Origin: UMGS1052 sp045532035
GTDB lineage: Bacteria; Bacillota; Clostridia; Oscillospirales; CAG-382
Length of the DNA: 51,724 bases
Assembly: GCA_045532035.1 (NCBI GenBank)
Contig: JAZSFD010000018.1
Location: forward strand, 1 to 51,724
Direction of reading: 5' to 3'
The notes under the pieces are model-generated. The model did not search any database and was not told the DNA's origin. It saw only the letters and a list, made by a program, of their open reading frames with translations. Of the stretch, positions 8,679 to 16,290 are shown piece by piece. The stretch's first letter is position 1. Each line of letters opens with the position of its first letter. A program made the position numbers and the translations under genes.

Positions 8679-9728
8679 ATGACTGAAAACACAAAAAAGC
8701 TCTCTTATATCAAAGCTGTGCTGTTTCTCGCAGTCTATATTATTCTGATGATAGGCGCAACGGCAAGTATGCTCGAATCTGGCGGAATCCTGCGCACTTT
8801 TCCCCTTGTTTTTCTGCTTCCCGCCCTCGCCACTCTCTTTTATAACAAAAAGCGGCTGACCGCCGCTCTCACCTTTGTGCTTGTTCTCTTTTTAATTCTC
8901 ATTGAGGCGGGCTCGGTGAAGATCGCAGTCATCACAGCCCTTGTGGCATGTGCCTTTGCCGCAGTCGGAATCTTTATAAAAAGACTTGTGGTAACTCTTT
9001 TTGTCGGAGACGGAAAAAAGCTTCCGATCGTTGCCCTTTCGATAATTCTTTTTGTTGCCGCAATACTTTTTTACGCATTTCTTTTCGGAGATCCTTTTTC
9101 GGCACTTTCGGCACAGAAGAAGAATCTCGACTATATCGACGAAAGCTATGGCGCAGCCTCTCCCGAGATCAGGCATACCTATTACGATTTTGACGAAAAG
9201 GCATATATGACAAAGGTCTCCTTTTCGGAGGACGCGGTAATGAGTGCCGACATTTGTGCCGCAGATCCCGATAACATCATCGACGGCTACAACAATTATT
9301 ATGAGCACAAATACCTCACGGCGCGAAGCAATATTCTTAAAAGTCTGCTCGAACTGAAGCTTCCCAATGAAACTCGCGCCGTACGTATCAACATTGACGA
9401 TACAAAAATCACGGGCGCTGCTCTCAAAAATCCCGATGCCCTCTGCACAGAGATGGTTTTTGACATCGCCTTCTATTCCCAGCTGACTTCTCGCGAGGAA
9501 TTTCTCGAAAAATGCCGCGAATACCATAAGGTTATCCTTGATAATGGCTTTGTTTACGGAAAGATCAATTATTATGGCGGTTTTGCCGATGAATTTCTTT
9601 TCGAAATGACTGTCGAGTATGGAAATGACAGTGAGCTTTCGTCGCTTGTAAAGGATTTCTCGGCAAAAGGCTTTGAAAGATATTACGAAGAAGAAGACCT
9701 CTATGACCACTGGTCATACAACGATTAA
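8679..9728 (+). CDS. Unrecognised membrane protein with extracytoplasmic domain
   Basis: 349-aa protein I do not recognise. Residues 10-150 contain about five hydrophobic segments (around 10-30, 38-55, 60-75, 82-105 and 118-138). A soluble C-terminal domain of about 200 residues follows, rich in Asp, Glu and Tyr, and probably lies outside the membrane. No catalytic motif, signal-peptidase site or repeat stands out. The start has a modest site (AAAGGCGG, 6 nt upstream). It lies 18 bp after the YgiQ-type gene and 23 bp before the comEC-like gene, so it is likely in the same transcript. It could be a lineage-specific envelope protein; nothing in the context gives a firmer role. Confidence 0.75.
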   Translation: MTENTKKLSYIKAVLFLAVYIILMIGATASMLESGGILRTFPLVFLLPALATLFYNKKRLTAALTFVLVLFLILIEAGSVKIAVITALVACAFAAVGIFIKRLVVTLFVGDGKKLPIVALSIILFVAAILFYAFLFGDPFSALSAQKKNLDYIDESYGAASPEIRHTYYDFDEKAYMTKVSFSEDAVMSADICAADPDNIIDGYNNYYEHKYLTARSNILKSLLELKLPNETRAVRINIDDTKITGAALKNPDALCTEMVFDIAFYSQLTSREEFLEKCREYHKVILDNGFVYGKINYYGGFADEFLFEMTVEYGNDSELSSLVKDFSAKGFERYYEEEDLYDHWSYND

Positions 9729-9751
9729 AAAGCAAACGGAAACACCGACAT

Positions 9752-11338
9752 ATGACAAACAAAACGGCAAAAAGCACAATAGTCCCAAAAAGACCGACAG
9801 TGCTTTTTGCCCTCTTTTTTATTTTTTCGGCAATTTTTTGCTCAAAAGAGCTTGTTTCTGTCCCGGTTTTTGCAGCCATTGTTCTTGCGGTCCTTGCTGT
9901 GGTCGCCGCTTTTCGGTCAAAATCTGCGGCAATATCGGCTTTTTGCATATTGTTATCGTTTTTTACACTCTATCCCGCACTTTTCCTTTCTGTCGGCAAA
10001 TACAGTACAGCCATGAAATTATCTGACGATCAAATAATACACTCTCGCGCTGTGGTGCAGGACAAAACCGAAATGTATGACAAAACGATTCTGTATGTGA
10101 TCCTTTCGGATGAAAAATATTCCGGCGTCAATGCGGCAGTGATATACGATACCGATTTTTCGCCCACAATCTATGACTCAATCATAATTGACGGTTTTGT
10201 TTTTGATTTTGATGACCTCAAGCAAGCGGAATTTTACACCAAAGGCTTTCCTTCAAAAGAAACAGCCCTTTCAAAGGGCTGTACTGTGGGCATATATGCC
10301 AAAAGCATCACAAACCTTGGCAGAATACCGAAAAATGAACGGTCGCTTTTGCACAATTATTATTTCTATGTCAACGATAATCTTAAGCGTTGCTTTGAAA
10401 ACATAGGCTCGGTCGACACCTTTTCGTATGCATCAGCTCTGCTTACCGGCGACAGATCATACCTTTCCGACAGCGCCGTTGATGCTTTCAGATATTCGGG
10501 GCTTGCCGCAGTGCTTTGCATTTCGGGGCTTCATGTGGTAATTTCATCGGCATTTCTTGAATTTATCCTTAAAAAATTACATATAACGAAAGCTTTGCGG
10601 GCAGCAATACTCATCGCTTTTCTTGGATATATCATGATAATAACAGGCGGTCAGGGCTCGGTGATGAGAGCAGCAATCATGAGCATCATCTTCCATGTCG
10701 CGCGGACGCTGAATTTCCACACCGACACTCTTTCAACTCTTGCCACATCTTTTATTGTCGTGGCACTTTCAAATCCTTTCTGCATTTTCGACACAAGCAC
10801 ACAGCTTTCTTTTCTCTCCATGACAGGAATAGTTTTTTCAGGTATTGCAATTAACGGAAACTCGGGAGAAAGACATAAAATTTATTACAAGCTGAAAAAT
10901 TCTCTTTCCGTAAGTCTTCACGCCCAGACCTTCGCGGCTGTTCCCGTTCTCGGAATGTTTGGCGGAATATCTCTTATTTCTCCTTTTTCGAATCTTTTTG
11001 TGTCGCTGTTCTTTTCGCCGCTGATGTTCGGACTTGTGATTTGCGCCTTTCTTTGTTTTCTGCCTGTGCCGTTACTTTCGGTTATGGCTTTAATGCCGCG
11101 GTATCTTATTGCGCTTCTTGAAATTTGTGCAAAGCTTTTCGCCCGCATCCCCTTTTCATATGCAACCTTTTCCTTGCCGGAGCTTGCAGTATATTGCTTT
11201 TGGGCACTTTTTCTTGTGTTTTTGCTGTCGGCAGCTTTTCTGAAAAATAAGGCAATAATATTCACTGGCTTTTGCTGTTTTCTTTTTACTCAGGCAGTAA
11301 CGCTTTCGTTATATGTGCTTTCATTTATTTGTAATTGA
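9752..11338 (+). CDS. comEC: ComEC/Rec2-related channel protein, short form lacking beta-lactamase-like domain
   Basis: 528-aa polytopic membrane protein of the ComEC/Rec2 family, the channel that carries single-stranded DNA across the membrane in transformation. An N-terminal region matching DUF4131 is followed by the competence domain, recognised by the segment SGLAAVLCISGLHVVI at about residues 248-264, then about eight hydrophobic helices. Full-length ComEC is usually over 700 aa and ends in a metallo-beta-lactamase-like domain; here the protein stops after the membrane part with no HxHxDH motif. Its last 14 bp overlap the convergent araC-type gene. ATG 9752 has a weak ribosome site, and a strong hairpin lies just inside the gene. 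ComF lies at 34 kb. Whether it supports DNA uptake is open. Confidence 0.82.
   Translation: MTNKTAKSTIVPKRPTVLFALFFIFSAIFCSKELVSVPVFAAIVLAVLAVVAAFRSKSAAISAFCILLSFFTLYPALFLSVGKYSTAMKLSDDQIIHSRAVVQDKTEMYDKTILYVILSDEKYSGVNAAVIYDTDFSPTIYDSIIIDGFVFDFDDLKQAEFYTKGFPSKETALSKGCTVGIYAKSITNLGRIPKNERSLLHNYYFYVNDNLKRCFENIGSVDTFSYASALLTGDRSYLSDSAVDAFRYSGLAAVLCISGLHVVISSAFLEFILKKLHITKALRAAILIAFLGYIMIITGGQGSVMRAAIMSIIFHVARTLNFHTDTLSTLATSFIVVALSNPFCIFDTSTQLSFLSMTGIVFSGIAINGNSGERHKIYYKLKNSLSVSLHAQTFAAVPVLGMFGGISLISPFSNLFVSLFFSPLMFGLVICAFLCFLPVPLLSVMALMPRYLIALLEICAKLFARIPFSYATFSLPELAVYCFWALFLVFLLSAAFLKNKAIIFTGFCCFLFTQAVTLSLYVLSFICN
9766..9811 (+). terminator. Hairpin with T-rich tail inside the start of comEC
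   Basis: A perfect 12-bp inverted repeat (GGCAAAAAGCAC at 9766-9777, GTGCTTTTTGCC at 9800-9811) with a 22-nt loop is followed by a T-rich stretch to about 9827. It looks like a rho-independent terminator for the upstream gene cluster or an attenuator limiting comEC expression. The T-run also encodes the Phe-rich first membrane helix, so only the stem is unexplained by coding. Confidence 0.5.
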
Positions 11339-12128
11339 TGTGGGTGTTATAGCACATGGAAATATATTGCGACGGAGTCACTCCCTCGTGATATTTGAAA
11401 AATTTTGAAAAAAGATTCTCATTTTCAAAGCCCAACTCTTCCGCGGCTTTTCCGGGGGTCTTTCCTCCCTCATTCAGGATGTTTTTTGCTTTTTTGACAG
11501 TTTCATCGGCGATGAATTTTTTCAGGTTCGTCCCGAAAACGCGGTTGAACAGACGGCAGAGGTAATCGGGATTATATCCGAGATGCACCGCAACATCAGC
11601 CACAGTCAGCCGAAGCCTTAAGTTTGAGGTCACATATTCTGCCGCCTTATATGCGGCATTGTCTGATTTTTCGACCTTTTTTGAAAGAAAAGAAATTTCG
11701 TTTATAATAAGTCGGGTCAGATATTCAACAGATGAGCGTGGATAAAAGGGTGTATTTTTGCTGTGCAAAAGCATTCGGAAAAGTGATACCAGCTGTGCTG
11801 TGTCCGAAAAGCTGAAATGCTTTTCCAAAAGGCGTGCATCCCAATAAAAATGAAGCCAGAAAAACGAAACATCCTTCGAAGAACGGTAGCCGAAATGTTC
11901 CTTTTCGGGTGAAAAAATGAGCAGATCGTTTTTTTCAAGAACAAAGCTTTCGTCCTCCTCGGCAATAAACACCTTTCCCGAAAGAACAAGAATTATTTCG
12001 TATGAGTTTCCGATGCGTCGGGGATGAATCCATTCTCCCCGCGAAACAAACTGACCGCAGCTTTCAAAACAAATATCATCTTTTTCACTTTCAAACACAT
12101 TATTTTCAATCATGTCGGATTTTCTCAC
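11325..12128 (-). CDS. AraC-family transcriptional regulator
   Basis: 267-aa AraC-type regulator. An N-terminal cupin-like sensing domain (about residues 15-120) is followed by the double helix-turn-helix DNA-binding domain (about 165-260), with conserved pieces VADVAVHLGYNPDYLCRLF and GFENENLFSKFFK. The frame opens with GTG at 12128; an ATG at 12113 is an alternative and neither has a clear ribosome site. It is divergent from the GH127 arabinofuranosidase gene across 107 bp, the usual place for a sugar-responsive activator, so arabinose-containing oligosaccharide is the likely cue (inference). It converges on and overlaps the comEC-like gene by 14 bp. Confidence 0.9.
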   Translation of the reverse strand: MRKSDMIENNVFESEKDDICFESCGQFVSRGEWIHPRRIGNSYEIILVLSGKVFIAEEDESFVLEKNDLLIFSPEKEHFGYRSSKDVSFFWLHFYWDARLLEKHFSFSDTAQLVSLFRMLLHSKNTPFYPRSSVEYLTRLIINEISFLSKKVEKSDNAAYKAAEYVTSNLRLRLTVADVAVHLGYNPDYLCRLFNRVFGTNLKKFIADETVKKAKNILNEGGKTPGKAAEELGFENENLFSKFFKYHEGVTPSQYISMCYNTHINYK

Positions 12129-12148
12129 TTTTATATGGAATTTTGGAC

Positions 12149-12176
12149 TTGAATACTACTTGTTTTCGTATATAAT
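12149..12176 (+). promoter_or_regulatory. Promoter of the GH127 gene
   Basis: TTGAAT (12149-12154) and a perfect TATAAT (12171-12176) stand 16 nt apart, about 60 bp upstream of the GH127 ATG, in the gap shared with the divergent AraC gene. An activator site near the modest -35 would be expected, but I cannot define it. Confidence 0.6.
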
Positions 12177-12235
12177 GTAATTGTAGAGCAATTTTTGCAT
12201 CAAGTCAAGTATTTTTTTGCAAGGAGACAAACAAA

Positions 12236-14052
12236 ATGAAAACTGTTGCGATAAGCTGTAAAGATGTGAAGATCCTCGACGGTTTCTGGAAAGACCGTCA
12301 GAAGATCAACAGAAACGTTACTCTTGACGCCGTCTACAACCGTTTTGACGACATGGGAAAGATCGAAGCCTTCTGGTGTGTTTGGAAGCCTGCCGACGGA
12401 GACGGAAAAAAGCCTTATCTTTTCTGGGATTCGGACATTGCAAAATGGATCGAAGGCGCATCATATATCCTCATGCATGAGAAAAACGAAGATATCGAGA
12501 AAAAAATCGATTACATGGTCGCAGGTCTCAAACAGAATATGACCAACGACGGCTATTTCAATATGTATTACAATCTCTTCGGACTTGCTGAAAGATTCAC
12601 CGACAGAAACAACCACGAGCTTTACTGTGCAGGTCATCATATGGAAGCAGCGTGTTTGCCGCTACAGGTAAGGATGAATACTTAAAGCTCATGACCCGCT
12701 TTGCCGATCTTATATACAAGATTTTTGTTGAAGAAAACAGTGCTTATTTTGTCACTCCCGGACATCCCGAGATCGAGCTTGCCCTCATCAAGCTTTACCG
12801 AACCACCAAGAACAAAAAATATCTCGACCTCTGCTCCTTCTTCATCGAAAAGCGCTCTGACAACGACAAGGACAAGCCCATCTTCAACGATCCCCTTTAT
12901 GCCCTTGACAATGTGAAGATCAGAGAGGCTTCTTTTGCCGAAGGTCATTGTGTAAGACTTAATTATCTTATGTCGGGTGCCTGTGATCTTGCTTATGAAA
13001 CAGAAGACAAGGAGCTGCTTTGCGCATGCAAGAGAGTTTTTGACAACGCCACAAAAAAGAGAATGTATGTCACAGGCGGTCAGGGGTCGACTTATATGGG
13101 TGAAAGATATATGTCTGACTGGCATCTGCCAAACAAAACGGCATATGCCGAAACCTGTGCTTCCATTTCGCTTGGCATGTATGCCCGTCGTCTTGAGCTT
13201 TGCGAAACAAACTCCTATTACGGAGACATTATGGAACGCACCCTTTACAACAATACCCTTTCGGGAGTATCTCTTGACGGTGACTCCTTCTTCTATGAAA
13301 ACCCTCTTGAGATCAGAAACGAAGATTATGCCGTGAAGTTTTATGATTTCGTTCGCGCGGGACATTATATTCCCCGTGTCCGTCAGAAAATGTTCGGCTG
13401 CTCCTGCTGTCCTCCCAATATTGTACGCACTGTGGCAGGAATAGGAGATTATATCTATTCCTACGCTCCCGATGAAGATATCATTTTTGTCAACCAGTTC
13501 ATCTCGTCGGCATACGAAAAGGATGGAAAGAAAATCGAGATATCAACAGAATTTCCCAAAAACGGAAAAATTTCTATCAAAGCCGAAGGCTTCTCAAAGA
13601 TTGCCGTAAGAATTCCCTATTACAGCAAGGATCCCAAAATTTCAGCCGACTACACTCTTGAAAACGGCTATGCTTTCATTGATGTGAACGGCAAATGCGA
13701 GATCTCGATCGATCTTTGTCTGCGCGCAAGATTCGTTTATGCCAACACCAATATCTATGACAACATCGGCCGTGCCGCTGTCATGTATGGTCCTTGTGTT
13801 TACTGTGCTGAAACTGTCGATAACACTTCTGTCGAAAACTTCTTTGCAGATATAAATGCCGAAATTTCGGTGATCGACGGAGAATATGGCGTGCCTAGTC
13901 TTGTCCTTTCGGGCGAAAGACAGATTTCGTCGGACGATATCTATTCGGAAGAACTGCCAAAGAAAACAGAAGGAACTCTTGAGATGATCCCCTATTTTGC
14001 TTTCTCCAACCGCGGAGAATGTGAGATGCTGACCTATATTCCGATAAAATAA
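12236..14052 (+). pseudogene. Beta-L-arabinofuranosidase (GH127), broken by a -1 frameshift
   Basis: Two overlapping frames together encode one GH127 protein of about 605 residues. The first (12236-12685) is in register up to ELYCAGHHMEAA and then reads nonsense. The second continues the family sequence from a GTG at about 12652 (VFAATGKDEYLKLM) to 14052. Restoring one base near 12650 joins them. The downstream part keeps the zinc and nucleophile cysteine region, with CSCCPPN at about 13403-13423 and the upstream AETCASIS segment. GH127 enzymes remove beta-L-arabinofuranosyl units from plant glycans in the cytoplasm. AAGGAGA precedes the ATG. It could be a real pseudogene, a sequencing error, or less likely a recoding site. 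No transporter gene is adjacent. Confidence 0.85.
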
Positions 14053-14110
14053 CCCTGAAAAATTTAATAAAAAAGTGAAAAAATAGGCAAAAACCAACTA
14101 AAAACCATAT

Positions 14111-14156
14111 AAAAAACGGAAAAAACCGACCTAAAAATGTCAGTTTTTTCCGTTTT
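14111..14156. terminator. Bidirectional intrinsic terminator between GH127 and holA
   Basis: A long inverted repeat pairs AACGGAAAAAAC (from 14115) with GTTTTTTCCGTTTT (ending about 14156) around a short AT-rich loop. A-rich and T-rich flanks serve both directions. It sits between the convergent GH127 and holA genes and should stop both transcripts. Confidence 0.8.
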
Positions 14157-14183
14157 ATTTGTAAATTCCGTACTAATTTCTAC

Positions 14184-15320
14184 TTATCTGCATAATCTGA
14201 AAATCATGTTTTCGAGCAAAAGATACTTATTCACCGCGGAGGATTTCATTTTTTCATCATACGAAGAAATGATCTTCACAATGCGTTCGCAAGGGTTTGG
14301 TGCACCGTTTTTTGTTCTGGCATAAAGGTTTGAAAGTATACGGAAATCGTTTTTGACGACAAAATCCCGAATACCGGTTTTTGCCGATATCTCCGCCATA
14401 TTCATGCCGAGACTCTTATAATAATCAACGGTATAAAGCTCGCTTGCTTTGTTGGAAATGGCGCCGAAAATATAAATTTCCGACTCTTTTTCGGCTTTCA
14501 ACACCGAAAGAGCAGCCATGGCGCGGCCATAATCACCATCAAAAATGCCTTTTGACACATCATCAAGCCTGGCCTGGGTGTTTCTTATGCAAACAAAATC
14601 AATATCATCATTATAAACTGTCGGAAGCTCACGGCACAAAGCATAGGCACAAAGCTTCTCGATCTCGGAAATGAGCGTGCACATATCGTTTCCCACTGCC
14701 TCGATGAAATAATCAACACTCGAAGCATCAATAACGATCTTCTTTGCGTCAAAATGTCGCTTGACCCACTTTTTCAATGACGGACTTGTGGGGGATTCAT
14801 GGTCAAATTCGATCTCAAGAACGTTTTCACATTTTGAAAGCACTTTGGCACTTTTTGCATATTCCGATTCCTTTTTCGGGTTATATGAATAATAAAAAAC
14901 AAGACAAACTCCCGACGGAAAATATTCGCAAAGACGGGCAAGATCCGCCTTTTCCTTGTCGCTCATCTTGTCAAGCGGAACGCAGTCAGCTTTGATGACA
15001 CGCACCGCAGGCGGACCCGAAAAATCAGTCTCGTCGGCAAAAAAGCTATCACTGTAATCAATAGCAGGGGCCGTATTTACCGCGTCAAGCAGTTTTTCAT
15101 AGCTGAAATCTTCCGCATCGATTACATTGACGTTGCTGTCGCTGTCTCCGGAGGATTTGCAAAGCTCGGAAAAATAAAACCGCTTCATATATTCCTCTTC
15201 CCCGCGGAAAAGATATATGCCCTGCGGATTTTTTTCCTTTATACGCGCTTTAAGCTCGGATAAATTTTCATTATCCGAGCTTTTTGTCTGTTTCTTTTTG
15301 AAATTTGAATAGCCTGCCAT
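14184..15320 (-). CDS. holA: DNA polymerase III subunit delta
   Basis: 378-aa HolA homologue, the clamp-loader delta subunit that opens the sliding clamp (DnaN, encoded at 22.7 kb). The N-terminal segment IYLFRGEEEYMKRFY (about residues 34-48) matches the family's opening motif. The rest fits the AAA+-like and collar domains, with the usual absence of a functional P-loop. The length is slightly above the typical 330-350 because of a charged N-terminal tail of about 20 residues. It begins 3 bp after the apt-like gene and ends at a bidirectional terminator, so it is the last gene of the alaS-HIT-apt-holA run. holB, the partner delta-prime subunit, is at 31.9 kb. Confidence 0.88.
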   Translation of the reverse strand: MAGYSNFKKKQTKSSDNENLSELKARIKEKNPQGIYLFRGEEEYMKRFYFSELCKSSGDSDSNVNVIDAEDFSYEKLLDAVNTAPAIDYSDSFFADETDFSGPPAVRVIKADCVPLDKMSDKEKADLARLCEYFPSGVCLVFYYSYNPKKESEYAKSAKVLSKCENVLEIEFDHESPTSPSLKKWVKRHFDAKKIVIDASSVDYFIEAVGNDMCTLISEIEKLCAYALCRELPTVYNDDIDFVCIRNTQARLDDVSKGIFDGDYGRAMAALSVLKAEKESEIYIFGAISNKASELYTVDYYKSLGMNMAEISAKTGIRDFVVKNDFRILSNLYARTKNGAPNPCERIVKIISSYDEKMKSSAVNKYLLLENMIFRLCR

Positions 15321-15323
15321 AGA

Positions 15324-15872
15324 TCAATGGAAGAATAGCGGAAGCTCTTCGAGGAAAACAATGTCATCACGCTGTGCGGCATCACCTTCGGCAAGAATTG
15401 CCGCTCTGCCGCAGACAGTTCCGCCGGCTTCCTCAACAAGCTTTTCGAGCGCAATCACTGATTCGCCTGTACTGATAACATCATCGACGATCAGAATCTT
15501 TTTTCCTTTCATCATAGCCGCATCTGCACCGTCAAGATAAAGGGTCTGAATGGCAGCCGTGGTGATCGACTTCACCTGAATGCTGATGGGATCGACCATG
15601 TATGCCTTGAGTCCTTTTCTTGCCACAAAATGCTTCTTTTCGTCAAGAATCGTCGCCATTTCGTGGATAAGCGGAATGCCCTTTGATTCGGCAGTTATCA
15701 TATAATCGTGCTCGGGAATCTTTTTTACAAGTTCGGCAGCACACGCATGAGTCAGCTCGATATCACCAAAAATAACAAATCCTGCAATATCAAGATGCTC
15801 GTTTATGGGACAGATGGGAAGGTCACGCTCAACTCCCGCAACCTTCAATCTGTAATATTTCTGTTCAGCCAT
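15324..15872 (-). CDS. Adenine phosphoribosyltransferase-like protein
   Basis: 182-aa type I phosphoribosyltransferase. The PRPP-binding loop ILIVDDVISTGES lies at residues 126-138 and the segment ITAESKGIPL at 59-68 matches the Apt core, so adenine salvage (adenine + PRPP to AMP) is the best guess. It is more divergent than typical Apt proteins and lacks the exact Apt signature before the PRPP loop, so another purine-type substrate is possible. The start ATG is preceded by GAGGAAA. It sits between the HIT-protein gene and holA on the minus strand. The IMP dehydrogenase gene guaB at 44.8 kb belongs to the same purine network but is not linked in an operon. Confidence 0.75.
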   Translation of the reverse strand: MAEQKYYRLKVAGVERDLPICPINEHLDIAGFVIFGDIELTHACAAELVKKIPEHDYMITAESKGIPLIHEMATILDEKKHFVARKGLKAYMVDPISIQVKSITTAAIQTLYLDGADAAMMKGKKILIVDDVISTGESVIALEKLVEEAGGTVCGRAAILAEGDAAQRDDIVFLEELPLFFH

Positions 15873-15927
15873 GGAAAAATTTCCTCCATATTCGGGAAAA
15901 AATTCGTTTTAGTTTTGAAAATATCAT

Positions 15928-16266
15928 TCAACCCATATTTTCGGGGAGAGATTTTCCTCCGAGAATGTGGAAATGAAGATGTTTTACCGTCTGTTTTGCA
16001 TCTTCGCCGCAGTTGGTGATGACACGGTAACCGTTGGTACAGCCTGCCGCCTTTGCAATAGCGGGAATATTTTCAAAAATGTGTGCCACATACGACGATT
16101 TTTCAGAAGTGATACCGTCGCATGAGGGAATATGTGCTTTCGGAATAACAAGCACATGAACGGGAGCCATGGGGTTGATATCCTTGAAAGCAAGGATCTT
16201 TTCGTCTTCATATACCTTCGACGACGGGATTTCGCCGGCGATTATTTTACAAAAAATGCAGTCCAT
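15928..16266 (-). CDS. HIT family nucleotide-binding protein
   Basis: 112-aa histidine-triad protein, HinT-like. The N-terminal CIFC (residues 3-6), typical of zinc-binding HIT proteins, and the catalytic triad HLHFHILGG near the C-terminus are both present. HinT enzymes hydrolyse purine phosphoramidates and aminoacyl-adenylates. Its place 24 bp downstream of alaS is suggestive, since HinT can act on aminoacyl-AMP formed by tRNA synthetases (family knowledge; link here inferred). The length is normal for the family. Confidence 0.92.
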   Translation of the reverse strand: MDCIFCKIIAGEIPSSKVYEDEKILAFKDINPMAPVHVLVIPKAHIPSCDGITSEKSSYVAHIFENIPAIAKAAGCTNGYRVITNCGEDAKQTVKHLHFHILGGKSLPENMG

Positions 16267-16290
16267 AGTATATTCCTCTATTATTTTGAT

